Translations under genes and position numbers: made by a program
Notes under the pieces: model-generated
Seen by the model: only the letters and a program-made list of their open reading frames with translations
Told to the model about the DNA's origin: nothing
Database searches by the model: none
Shown: positions 54,666-64,000 of the stretch, in pieces
Layout of the letters: every line of letters starts with the position of its first letter
Numbering within the stretch: position 1 is the first letter of the stretch
Assembly (NCBI RefSeq): GCF_020715685.1
Contig: NZ_CP085840.1
Coordinates: 682,001 to 746,000 of the forward strand
DNA from: Dermatobacter hominis
GTDB taxonomy: Bacteria; Actinomycetota; Acidimicrobiia; Acidimicrobiales; Microtrichaceae
DNA: 64,000 bases
Direction: 5' to 3'

Positions 54666-54744
54666 CACCCTCGCTCCTGTCGTCGCCGGACGGTCGCACC
54701 CTAGGCGTGCGGATCGTCAGCTCGGGTCGTGCGGAGCCCCGCAC

Positions 54745-54763
54745 CGACGGCCCCGGGCCGTCG
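54745..54763 (-). terminator. Hairpin at the end of the molybdopterin oxidoreductase gene
   Basis: CGACGGCCC and GGGCCGTCG form an almost continuous palindrome 1 base beyond the stop codon. Confidence 0.4.
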
Positions 54764-54764
54764 A

Positions 54765-57101
<2,337 letters not shown>

Positions 57102-57117
57102 CGGCGCACCCCCCTGC

Positions 57118-57164
57118 GTTCCGTCACACAACGGACCATAGGGAATGCCGTTCCGTAAGACAAC
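57118..57164. promoter_or_regulatory. Candidate HxlR operator, two direct repeats
   Basis: GTTCCGTCACACAAC (57118) and GTTCCGTAAGACAAC (57150), 12 of 15 bases identical, spaced 32 bp apart (about three helical turns). They lie between the divergent oxidoreductase and HxlR genes. HxlR proteins often bind paired direct repeats. Confidence 0.6.
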
Positions 57165-57181
57165 TCACTACGCTCTGGACC

Positions 57182-57643
57182 ATGACCCGCACGAGCACCG
57201 CGGACTGGCCCTGCACGATCGCACGGACCGTCGACCTGATCGGCGAGGGCTGGACGCTGCTCGTCATGCGCCAGGCCTGCCTCGGCACGCGGCGCTTCGA
57301 GGACTTCCAGCGCGAGCTCGGCATCGGCCGCAACATCCTCACGCTGCGGTTGAACCGGCTCGTCGACGAGGGCCTGCTGCGGCGTGAGGAGTACCAGCAG
57401 CGACCGGTGCGCCACGAGTACCGGCTCACCGACAAGGGTCGCGACGTCTACCCCGTCCTCGCGGCCATGGCCGCCTTCGGCGAGAAGTGGCTGGTCGGCG
57501 ACGAGGGGACGCCGTTGCTCCTGCACCACACGACCTGCGACCACGACATGCACGGCGTCGTGGCCTGCAGCGAGTGCGGCGAGGCGCTCGACGTCCGGCG
57601 GGTCCGGGCGCGCCCCGGACCGGGCTACCCGACCACCCGCTGA
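57182..57643 (+). CDS. HxlR family transcriptional regulator
   Basis: 153 aa. The winged helix is ARTVDLIGEGWTLLVMRQAC, then FEDFQRELGIGRNILTLRL with RLVDEGLLRREEY. HxlR proteins are thiol or aldehyde-responsive DNA-binding dimers. Cys11 before the HTH and a C-terminal C-D-H-D-M-H...C-S-E-C cluster could be redox- or zinc-linked. It is divergent from the molybdopterin oxidoreductase, its likely target. Confidence 0.9.
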   Translation: MTRTSTADWPCTIARTVDLIGEGWTLLVMRQACLGTRRFEDFQRELGIGRNILTLRLNRLVDEGLLRREEYQQRPVRHEYRLTDKGRDVYPVLAAMAAFGEKWLVGDEGTPLLLHHTTCDHDMHGVVACSECGEALDVRRVRARPGPGYPTTR

Positions 57644-57710
57644 GCACCGGCTGAGCACCGGCCGCCCGGCGGCTCGGTCGGCGGGCACCGCGACGCGTAC
57701 GGTCGCGCCC

Positions 57711-58310
57711 GTGACCGGGAACCGATGGCTGCAGCTGCTCGAGGAGTCCCCGGGCCACTCCGACCGCTACATCGAACGGTTCCGGTCGATGGCGGCCGAC
57801 GGCGCCGACCTGGACGGCGAGGCGAGATTCGTCGACGCGATGGTCCAGCGGGGCGCGCACCTCCTCGACGCCGGATGCGGTCCCGGCCGCACCGGGGGAC
57901 GCCTGGCGGCGATCGGCCACCGGGTGGTCGGCGTCGACCTCGACCCGGCGCTCATCGCCGCGGCGGAGCACGACCACCCCGGTCCCACCTGGCTCGTCGG
58001 CGACCTGGCCGAGCTCGACCTGGACGCCGTCACCGGTGGCGAGGGCTTCGACGCCGTCGTCGCGGCGGGCAACGTCATGGCGTTCCTCGACCCGGCCACC
58101 CGCCGGCCGGTGCTCGAGCGGCTCGGTGCCCACCTCGCGCCGGAGGGCCGGCTGGTCGTCGGCTTCGGCGCGGGCCGCGACTACCCCTTCGACGACTACT
58201 TCGACGACGTGGCGGCCGTGGGCCTCCGCGAGGACCTGCGACTGGCCACCTGGGACCTCCGGCCGTTCACCGACGCGGCCGGGTTCCTCGTGTCGGTGCT
58301 CTCCCGCTGA
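57711..58310 (+). CDS. Class I SAM-dependent methyltransferase
   Basis: 199 aa. SAM motif I is LLDAGCGPGRTGGRLA, motif II VVGVDLDPALIAAA and motif IV FDAVVAAGNVMAFL. It is small and single-domain; the acceptor is unknown. The GTG start at 57711 has little ribosome-binding signal, so it may be leaderless. Confidence 0.87.
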   Translation: MTGNRWLQLLEESPGHSDRYIERFRSMAADGADLDGEARFVDAMVQRGAHLLDAGCGPGRTGGRLAAIGHRVVGVDLDPALIAAAEHDHPGPTWLVGDLAELDLDAVTGGEGFDAVVAAGNVMAFLDPATRRPVLERLGAHLAPEGRLVVGFGAGRDYPFDDYFDDVAAVGLREDLRLATWDLRPFTDAAGFLVSVLSR

Positions 58311-58358
58311 GCGCGGCGCCCGGACCACCCCGCAGGACCCACGCCTAGGGTGGGCACC

Positions 58359-59057
58359 GTGGGACGCGAGCGCGCCGCGGACGTCGTGGGCGACCTCGAG
58401 GCGCACCAGGACGCCGCCGAGCTGCCGAAGGTGCGGTCACGGTTGGCGCCCGACGAGCCGGCCATCGGGATGCGCATGCGCGACCTGTTCGCCGTCGCCA
58501 CGACCCACCGCGACCTCCCGCTCGCCGAGGTGCACGTGCTGCTCGACCACCCCGCGTACGAGCCCCGCATGGCGGCCTGGTGCATCCTCGACCTGCAGGC
58601 CCGTCGCGGATCCGACCACGAGGGCCGGGCCCGACGGTTCGAGGTCTACGACGGCCGCCACGACCGGATCACCACGTGGGACATGGTGGATCGCACCGCC
58701 CCGCGGGTCGTCGGAGGTCACCTCGCCGGCGGCCCCTACCACCGCCTCCACGAGTGGGCCGGATCGCCCGTGGCCCTCGAGCGCCGCACCGCCATCACCG
58801 CACCGCTGTGCTTCGTCCAGGCGGGCTCCGACGCCGACGTCGACGAGGGCCTCGCGCTGGCCGCCACGCTGGCCCGGGACCCGGACCCTCTCGTGCACCT
58901 CGCGGTCGGGACGTTCCTGAAGCACGCCGGCACCCGGGACCCCGCTGCGGTCGCGTCGTTCCTGGACCACCACGCCGCCTCGATGGCCCGGCCGGCCGTG
59001 CGATCCGCCGCCTCGAAGCTGGACCCGGCCGTCCGGGCGAGGTTCGTCGGGCGATGA
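58359..59057 (+). CDS. AlkD-like DNA alkylation repair protein
   Basis: About 232 aa. It has the HEAT-like repeat pattern of the DNA alkylation repair family (PF08713): KVRSRLAPDEPAIGMRMRDLF, then EARRGSDHEGR-like spacing, WDMVDRTAPRVVGGHL and FLKHAGTRDP. Family members excise alkylated bases by sugar-directed hydrolysis. Starts at GTG 58350 or 58359 are both in frame. ATGA overlap with the next gene. Confidence 0.8.
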   Translation: MGRERAADVVGDLEAHQDAAELPKVRSRLAPDEPAIGMRMRDLFAVATTHRDLPLAEVHVLLDHPAYEPRMAAWCILDLQARRGSDHEGRARRFEVYDGRHDRITTWDMVDRTAPRVVGGHLAGGPYHRLHEWAGSPVALERRTAITAPLCFVQAGSDADVDEGLALAATLARDPDPLVHLAVGTFLKHAGTRDPAAVASFLDHHAASMARPAVRSAASKLDPAVRARFVGR

Positions 59058-59764
59058 CCGGCGCCGACCGGCCCTCGACCGCGCACCCGGCACCCGAGGC
59101 GCTGGCTCGGTCGCTCGTCGGGTCGGTGCGGGACCGGCTCCGCACCGTGCGGCGCCGACCGCTGGTGGTGGGGCTCGACGGCCGGAGCGGCGGCGGCAAG
59201 ACGACGCTCGCCGCCACGCTCGTGACCGCCCTCTCCGTCGGCACGCCCCCGATCGACGTCGCCGTCGTCGGCGGCGACGACTTCTACGCCGGCGGCAGCG
59301 CACCGACGTGGGACGCCCGGTCGACGGTCGAGATGGCCGACCGGGTCATGGACTGGGGCCGCCAGCGCGACGTGCTCGTCGCCCTCCGGGACTCGGGCGT
59401 GGCCACCTGGTCGCCGTTCGACTGGTGCTCCGACGAGTGGGACACCGACGTCGTCCCGCGTCTCGACGCCCCGACGACGTGCCGGGCCGGCGACGTCGTG
59501 GTGCTCGAGGGGGCCTACACGTGCCGACCCGAGCTCCACCCCCACCTGGACCTCCGGGTGCTCCTGGATCCGCCGAGGGCGGTCCGGCGGGCGCAGCTGC
59601 GCCGGCGCGAGGGCGACTGGCTCCGCTCCGACTGGGACGCCCGGTGGGCCGCGGCCGAGGACCACTACTTCGGGACGATCATGACGCCGGACCGCTTCGA
59701 CCTGGTGCTGGGCGGCCCGGCCGGCCCACGGACCGGCGTTCAGTCCGGGTCGCCGTCGACGTAG
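59054..59764 (+). CDS. Uridine kinase-like P-loop protein
   Basis: 236 aa. Walker A GRSGGGKTT near residue 43, DDFYAGGSAPTW, FDWCSDEWD and VVVLEGAYTCRPEL fit the uridine kinase/PRK fold. Without the full Udk signature the exact nucleoside or sugar is open. It starts inside the stop of the AlkD-like gene (ATGA). Its last 25 bp overlap the 3' end of the convergent ychJ-like gene. Confidence 0.82.
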   Translation: MTGADRPSTAHPAPEALARSLVGSVRDRLRTVRRRPLVVGLDGRSGGGKTTLAATLVTALSVGTPPIDVAVVGGDDFYAGGSAPTWDARSTVEMADRVMDWGRQRDVLVALRDSGVATWSPFDWCSDEWDTDVVPRLDAPTTCRAGDVVVLEGAYTCRPELHPHLDLRVLLDPPRAVRRAQLRRREGDWLRSDWDARWAAAEDHYFGTIMTPDRFDLVLGGPAGPRTGVQSGSPST

Positions 59765-60144
59765 GTCCAGCGGCCGCCGGTCCGCTCGAAGCGGCTCACC
59801 TCGTGCAGGCGCCCCGGACCGGACGGCGTCTCGTAGGTGGCGACGAACTCCACCACCCCGGTCAGGTCGTCGGGGCCCCCGTCGCCGATCGACAGCACCC
59901 GCAGGCCGGTCCACCTCGTCGCGGGGTCCAGTTCGACCTGCGCCGGACGGGTCGTCGGGTGCCAGGTCCGCAGCAGGTGCTCCGGCAGGCGCTTCGCGTG
60001 CGCGCTGTAGCGGGAGCGCATCAGCGCCTCTGCGGTCGGGGCCTCGGCCGTGGCGAGGTGCAGCGGCCGGCAGCAGCGCGAGTACGCGGCGCCCGACCCG
60101 CACGGGCACGCCGCCGCCTGCGCCCTGCCGCTCCGTCCTGCCAC
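59740..60144 (-). CDS. YchJ family protein (UPF0225, SEC-C motif)
   Basis: 134 aa. The N-terminal CPCGSGAAYSRCC is a SEC-C-like zinc motif, then AEALMRSRYSAHAKR and FVATYETPSGPGRLHEVSRF, the conserved YchJ core. Function unknown. It is convergent with the P-loop kinase-like gene, with a 25-bp overlap of coding ends. Confidence 0.88.
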   Translation of the reverse strand: MAGRSGRAQAAACPCGSGAAYSRCCRPLHLATAEAPTAEALMRSRYSAHAKRLPEHLLRTWHPTTRPAQVELDPATRWTGLRVLSIGDGGPDDLTGVVEFVATYETPSGPGRLHEVSRFERTGGRWTYVDGDPD

Positions 60145-60226
60145 GCCCGGACGCTAACCGCCGCGGGGGTCGGACCGGTCCCGACGATCGCGGGCGGCGA
60201 TCGGCGACGAGGACCAGACTCTGGCC

Positions 60227-60625
60227 ATGCCGTCCCTGTGGCCACAGACCCTCCTGGTCGTCGACGACGTCGAGCGGTCGAGCCGCTTCTACTGCGACCT
60301 CCTCGGGCTGAGGAGCGGCCACGGCGGCGACGAGTACGAGCAGCTCCTGCACGACGACGAGCTGGTGCTGCAGCTGCACAGCTCGGCGGTCGACCACCAC
60401 CACGACGCGCTGGCCGATCCGGACGTGGCGCGCGGCAACGGGGTGCTGGTCTGGTTCGAGGTCGACGACTTCGAGGGTGCGCTCGACCGCGTCCGGGCGA
60501 CCGGCGCACCGATCGAGCGGGATGCCGAGCTCAACCCCAACGCCCAGCAGTGGGAGGTGTGGGTCCGCGACCCCGACGGCTACTCGGTGGTCATCGCCGG
60601 CCCCACGCCGTACCGCCCGCGCTGA
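60227..60625 (+). CDS. VOC (glyoxalase/bleomycin resistance) family protein
   Basis: 132 aa, one vicinal-oxygen-chelate domain: QTLLVVDDVERSSRFYCDLLGL at the start, FEVDDFEGALDRVRATGAP in the middle and VWVRDPDGYSVVIAGP at the end. Metal-dependent ring cleavage, isomerisation or drug binding cannot be told apart. It is upstream of two F420-type oxidoreductases. Confidence 0.88.
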   Translation: MPSLWPQTLLVVDDVERSSRFYCDLLGLRSGHGGDEYEQLLHDDELVLQLHSSAVDHHHDALADPDVARGNGVLVWFEVDDFEGALDRVRATGAPIERDAELNPNAQQWEVWVRDPDGYSVVIAGPTPYRPR

Positions 60626-60727
60626 GGGGACCGGTCTGCGGCCCCGGACGCCCGCCCTCGGGCCCGTGCTATGACTCGTGGCCGGCCGACCCGACCCCCG
60701 ACCGCGGGACCGATGGAGCGTGATCCG

Positions 60728-61768
60728 ATGACGAAGTACCCCGAGCTCGGCTTCTACGTCCTCGCCGGCGCCCCGAGGTCACCGGCCGAGCTGGTGCCGG
60801 AGATCTCGGACGCGGAGTCGCTCGGGCTGGGCGCCGCGTTCATCTCGGAGCGCTACAACATCAAGGAGGCGTGCACGCTCAGCGGTGCGGCCGCGGTGGC
60901 GTCCCGGGACCTGCGCATCATCACCGGGGCGACGAACCACAACACCCGCCACCCCCTGGTGACCGGCTCGTACGCCACGACCATGCACTACCTCTCCGGC
61001 GGGCGCTTCACCCTCGGGTTGGGTCGCGGCATCCCGATGATGCAGGACGCCTTCGGCATCCCCCGGATCACCACGGCGGAGATGGAGGACTTCGCCGGGC
61101 TGATGCGCCGGCTGTGGAAGGGCGAGACGATCTTCGGACACGACGGTCCCGCCGGGTCGTGGCCGGTGCTCCGGCTCGATCCCGAGTTCGACGCCGACAT
61201 CCCCTTGGCGCTCGTCGCCTTCGGGGAGAACTCGCTCGCCCTCGGCGGCCGGGCGTTCGACGACGTGATCCTCCACACGTTCTTCACCGATGAGACGCTG
61301 CAGCGCTGCGTGCGGACGGTGAAGCAGGCGGCCGAAGAGGCGGGCCGCGACCCCGCCGAGGTCCGGGTGTGGTCGTGCTTCGCCACCGTCGGCGATCACC
61401 TGCCCGAGCCGCTGCGACTCAAGAAGACCGTGGGCCGGCTCGCCAGCTACCTCCAGGGCTACGGCGACCTGCTGGTCGAGACCAACGGCTGGGACCCCGC
61501 GGTGCTGGCCTCGTTCCGGGCCGACCCGGTCGTGTCGTCGTTCCTCGGGCCGATCGACCAGGTCGGCACGACCGAGCAGCTCGAGCACATCGCGACCCTG
61601 CTGCCCGACGAGTGGCTGGCACCGTCCGCCACCGGGTCGCCGGAGCGTTGCGCCGCCGCGGTGCAGGGCCAGCTCGATCTCGGTGCCGACGCGGTCATCC
61701 TCCACGGCGCGACCCCGACCGAGCTCGGACCGGTGGTCGCCGCCTACGCCGCGGCCGACGAGGGGTGA
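60728..61768 (+). CDS. LLM class F420-dependent oxidoreductase (TIGR03857-like)
   Basis: 346 aa luciferase-like monooxygenase fold. Visible are GFYVLAGAPRSPAELVPEI, ITGATNHNTRHP, GRFTLGLGRG for cofactor phosphate and FTDETLQRCVRTVKQAAEEA. This clade is expected to use coenzyme F420. The substrate is unknown. ATG at 60728; an in-frame longer start lacks a ribosome-binding signal. A second LLM gene follows 7 bp later, a probable operon. Confidence 0.88.
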   Translation: MTKYPELGFYVLAGAPRSPAELVPEISDAESLGLGAAFISERYNIKEACTLSGAAAVASRDLRIITGATNHNTRHPLVTGSYATTMHYLSGGRFTLGLGRGIPMMQDAFGIPRITTAEMEDFAGLMRRLWKGETIFGHDGPAGSWPVLRLDPEFDADIPLALVAFGENSLALGGRAFDDVILHTFFTDETLQRCVRTVKQAAEEAGRDPAEVRVWSCFATVGDHLPEPLRLKKTVGRLASYLQGYGDLLVETNGWDPAVLASFRADPVVSSFLGPIDQVGTTEQLEHIATLLPDEWLAPSATGSPERCAAAVQGQLDLGADAVILHGATPTELGPVVAAYAAADEG

Positions 61769-61775
61769 GCGGACC

Positions 61776-62747
61776 GTGTACCTGATGCGCTTCGACCTGC
61801 GCGCGCCGGGCGCGACCGCCGAGCAGCGGGCCGAGCTCCACCGGACCGCCATCGAGATGGCCCGCTTCGGCGACGAGCACGGCTGCAGCTCGATCGTGCT
61901 GTCGGAGCACCACTGCTCCGACGACGGCTACCTCCCGTCGCCGATCACCCTGGCGGCGGCCGTCGCCGCCGTCACCGAGTCGGTGCCGATCGTCGTCGGT
62001 GCCACGCTGCTCCCGCTGCACGAACCGGCCCGGCTCGCCGAGGACCTCATCACGCTCGACCACATCAGCCGGGGCCGGGCGATGACCGTGCTCGGGCTCG
62101 GCTACCGACCCGAGGAGTACGAGCTGCACGGCGTCGACTACGCCGACCGGGCGAAGGTCGCCGACCGGAAGCTCGAGCACCTGCTGGAGCTCCTGCGGGG
62201 CGCCGACGGCTCCGGGGCCCCGCCCCGCGTCACCCCGGCGCCGTTCTCGTCGCCCATCCCGACGCTCGCCTGGGGCGGCCGGAGCCGGGCCGCGGCGCGG
62301 CGGGCGGGCCGCAACGGCATCGGCTTCTTCGCGCAGACCGACGCCCCCGGCCTGCAGGAGGCCTACGTCTCGGCCGCCGAGGCGGCCGGCCACGAGCCGG
62401 GGCTGTGCATCCTGCCCTCGCCCGACACGCCCTTCATCGTGTTCGTCGACGACGACGTGGACCGGGGCTGGGACGAGGTCGGTGCCGCCCTGCTCGTCGA
62501 CGCCGAGTCGTACCGGAGCTGGAGCGACGCGGCCGGCACCACCGAGGGCACCGCCAGCCTGTCGGCGGCGACGACCGTCGACGACCTGCGCGCCGCGGAG
62601 GCGTCGCACCGGGTCGTGACCAAGGAGGGCGCCCGCCGGATCGTCGCCGAGCACGGGATCCTGGGGCTCCACCCGCTGTGCGGCGGGCTCGACCCCGAGG
62701 TCGGGTGGCGGTACCTGCGCAACGCGGTCGACGCGCTCGGCGCCTGA
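61776..62747 (+). CDS. LLM class flavin/F420-dependent oxidoreductase
   Basis: 323 aa. SSIVLSEHHCSDDGYLPSPI and RGRAMTVLGLGYRPEEYELHG are typical LLM segments; a WGGRSRAAARRAGRNGIGFF stretch resembles the phosphate-binding loop. It is preceded by another LLM gene and begins with GTG. The two are different in sequence, so they are not a recent duplication. Confidence 0.85.
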   Translation: MYLMRFDLRAPGATAEQRAELHRTAIEMARFGDEHGCSSIVLSEHHCSDDGYLPSPITLAAAVAAVTESVPIVVGATLLPLHEPARLAEDLITLDHISRGRAMTVLGLGYRPEEYELHGVDYADRAKVADRKLEHLLELLRGADGSGAPPRVTPAPFSSPIPTLAWGGRSRAAARRAGRNGIGFFAQTDAPGLQEAYVSAAEAAGHEPGLCILPSPDTPFIVFVDDDVDRGWDEVGAALLVDAESYRSWSDAAGTTEGTASLSAATTVDDLRAAEASHRVVTKEGARRIVAEHGILGLHPLCGGLDPEVGWRYLRNAVDALGA

Positions 62748-62792
62748 TCCGGGTCATCCCCTGAGCCGCGCATCGGCGCGAGCATCTCCGCC

Positions 62793-63014
62793 ATGACCGA
62801 GCGAGACGAGCTGCAGCAGGAGCTGGACACCCTCGACGCGGACCTTGCCGCGGCACGACGCCAGCTGGAGAGCCTGCGCGAACAGCGGGAGGACCCCGAC
62901 GCGCTGCCCGACACGTCCGACGACGCCGTGCTGATCCGGGAGTTCGAGGACCAGCGCGAGATCGTCGCCCAGCTCGAGGCCCGCCACCGCGCGCTCACCG
63001 AGCAGCTCGGCTGA
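62793..63014 (+). CDS. Small coiled-coil protein, unknown
   Basis: 73 aa, almost entirely charged helix with heptad-like spacing (ELQQELDTLDADLAAARRQL and REFEDQREIVAQLEARHRAL), broken by a PDALPDTSD turn near residue 36. This predicts a helical hairpin. No family is recognised. ATG with a weak AGCGAG-type upstream sequence. Isolated between LLM and cupin genes. Confidence 0.6.
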   Translation: MTERDELQQELDTLDADLAAARRQLESLREQREDPDALPDTSDDAVLIREFEDQREIVAQLEARHRALTEQLG

Positions 63015-63068
63015 CCCCGGGCCGCGATCCGGCGCCTCGAGGTCGGACCCGGTGCGAGACTCGCGGCC

Positions 63069-63464
63069 GTGGTCGTCAACGAGCGCACCGGCGAGCAGGT
63101 CGAGTTCGTCGTCGACACCCCCGAGCTGCTCCAGATGGACGTCACCTGGACGCGCCCCGGGCATCGATCGCTCCGCCACCGCCACCCGGGGATGGAGGAG
63201 CGCTGGACGATCGTCGAGGGCCGCGCCGCGTTCGAGATCGACGGCGTGATCGTCGACGCACGCGAGGGCACCACGGTCGTCGCACCGATCGACCGACCGC
63301 ACGTGGCGTGGAACCCGACCGAGGGAGCGGTGCGGCTGCGGATCGAGATGCGCCCCGCGCTCCGTTGGGCGGAGTTCACCCGCCGGTTCTTCGCCGGCGA
63401 GGACCCGGCGGCGCTGCTCGAGGAGTACGCCGACGAGGTGGTGCTGGCCCCGCTGGAGGCCTGA
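63069..63464 (+). CDS. Cupin domain protein
   Basis: 131 aa. The cupin core lies at about 33-85: RHRHPGMEERWTIVEG (HxH and Glu metal ligands) and DRPHVAWNPTEGAVRLRIEM (second motif). A short helical tail follows. The function is unknown. GTG start at 63069. Confidence 0.84.
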   Translation: MVVNERTGEQVEFVVDTPELLQMDVTWTRPGHRSLRHRHPGMEERWTIVEGRAAFEIDGVIVDAREGTTVVAPIDRPHVAWNPTEGAVRLRIEMRPALRWAEFTRRFFAGEDPAALLEEYADEVVLAPLEA

Positions 63465-63508
63465 CCCGGCCTCACGGGGAGGTGCAGCGCCTCGTGCGAG
63501 CGGGGCGG

Positions 63509-64000
63509 TCACGCCTCCCGTGTGAGCAGGGTCTTGCCGACGACGAGGCGGGCCTCCATCGCACGGTGGGCCTGGGCGGCGTCCGCCATCGGGACCCGCG
63601 ACCCCACGACCGGCCGGAGCCGCCGGTCGGCGACCGCGGCCACCGCCTCGGCGCTGCGGGCGACGAGCGCGGCCGGGTCGGGCGGTCCGAGGCGCCGCAC
63701 CTCGACCGCCGGCGCCGCCCCCGTCGGCGTGGCCGACCCGCTGGCCATGCCGAAGGGCACGAACACGCCGCCCGGACGGACCAGGTCGAGCGCTGCGGCG
63801 CCGACCTCGCCGCCGACGCCGTCGAACGCCACGTCGATCGGGCCGACCTGGACCCGGACCCGACCGGCCCACCCCGGCGCCGCCACCACCACGGTGCGGG
63901 CCCCGAGCTCGGCGGGGACGCCGGCCTTCGCGGCCGAGCCCACGACGGCCACCACGTCGGCACCCTCGGCCACGAGCAGCTGGACCAGCAGCGTGCCGAC
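63509..64000 (-). CDS. Zinc-type/quinone oxidoreductase (MDR), partial
   Basis: Only the C-terminal 164 residues or so lie in the window; the coding frame is open to the right edge. VGTLLVQLLVAEGADVVAVV is the start of the cofactor-binding GxGxxG region of medium-chain dehydrogenase/reductases, then FDGVGGEVGAAALDLVRPGG and FVPFGMAS. The stop is at 63509-63511. Quinone- or crotonyl-CoA-type substrates are possible; the catalytic domain is outside. Confidence 0.82.
   Translation of the reverse strand, partial: VGTLLVQLLVAEGADVVAVVGSAAKAGVPAELGARTVVVAAPGWAGRVRVQVGPIDVAFDGVGGEVGAAALDLVRPGGVFVPFGMASGSATPTGAAPAVEVRRLGPPDPAALVARSAEAVAAVADRRLRPVVGSRVPMADAAQAHRAMEARLVVGKTLLTREA

Overview
The window is chromosomal DNA of very high G+C content from an actinobacterium. 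Evidence includes frequent GTG starts, densely packed genes, two F420-type luciferase-fold oxidoreductases, GlnR-, KstR- and SoxR-like regulation, an AidB-type acyl-CoA dehydrogenase and a fused CydDC. The gene mix (DUF2630, DUF2237, PF20091 hydrolase, PF04909 amidohydrolase, Baeyer-Villiger monooxygenase) fits a soil or water Acidimicrobiia member (Iamia/Ilumatobacter-like). That placement is inference; no rRNA or other marker gene is present. I saw no insertion sequence, prophage, CRISPR array or tRNA, and no stretch of more than about 300 bases without a gene.

Layout. 1-9.8 kb: a urea-nitrogen island. It holds ureAB (fused gamma-beta), ureC, ureF, ureG and ureD, then the urea ABC importer urtABCDE, all on the + strand. 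A near-perfect double GlnR box lies before urtA and a strong hairpin separates urtA from urtB. 9.8-14.1 kb (- strand): an SDR overlapping an AhpD-like protein, a ferritin-like diiron protein followed by a flavin reductase (candidate oxygenase pair), and a 68-aa Tat/lipoprotein-like ORF. 14.1-19.4 kb: aidB-like gene and a fused cydDC. 19.5-25.3 kb: TRZ/ATZ amidohydrolase, LysR regulator, divergent glpD and an alkyl-DHAP-synthase-like flavoenzyme. 25.3-29.3 kb: TetR, divergent arylsulfatase and haloalkane dehalogenase. 29.4-33.4 kb: ATP-grasp enzyme, DMT-type membrane protein and CrtC/AttH-like protein. 33.4-40.9 kb: GAF plus winged-helix regulator, DUF2237, PF20091 hydrolase with divergent TetR, PF10118 protein, GH20-like hydrolase and a GlsB/YeaQ membrane protein.

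40.9-50.1 kb: secreted M1 peptidase, DUF2630 protein, a 24-bp tandem repeat, aldo/keto reductase, PF04909 amidohydrolase with divergent KstR-like regulator, Crp/Fnr regulator, PPK2, ACT-domain protein and Baeyer-Villiger monooxygenase. 50.1-57.7 kb: an ABC exporter divergent from SoxR with a MerR-type promoter between them, SDR, SQR-like flavoprotein, and a molybdopterin oxidoreductase divergent from an HxlR regulator. 57.7-64 kb: methyltransferase, AlkD-like protein, uridine-kinase-like P-loop protein, YchJ, VOC protein, two LLM oxidoreductases, coiled-coil and cupin proteins, and an MDR dehydrogenase cut by the right edge.

The first 10 kb form a clear functional unit: urea uptake plus hydrolysis under probable GlnR control. 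Much of the remainder is oxidative and hydrolytic catabolism of lipids, steroid-like or halogenated compounds, with a local regulator beside most operons. Six long hairpins of differing sequence sit just 3' of genes; three share the same TCTGTTCC outer ends. This is the most unusual non-coding pattern in the window.
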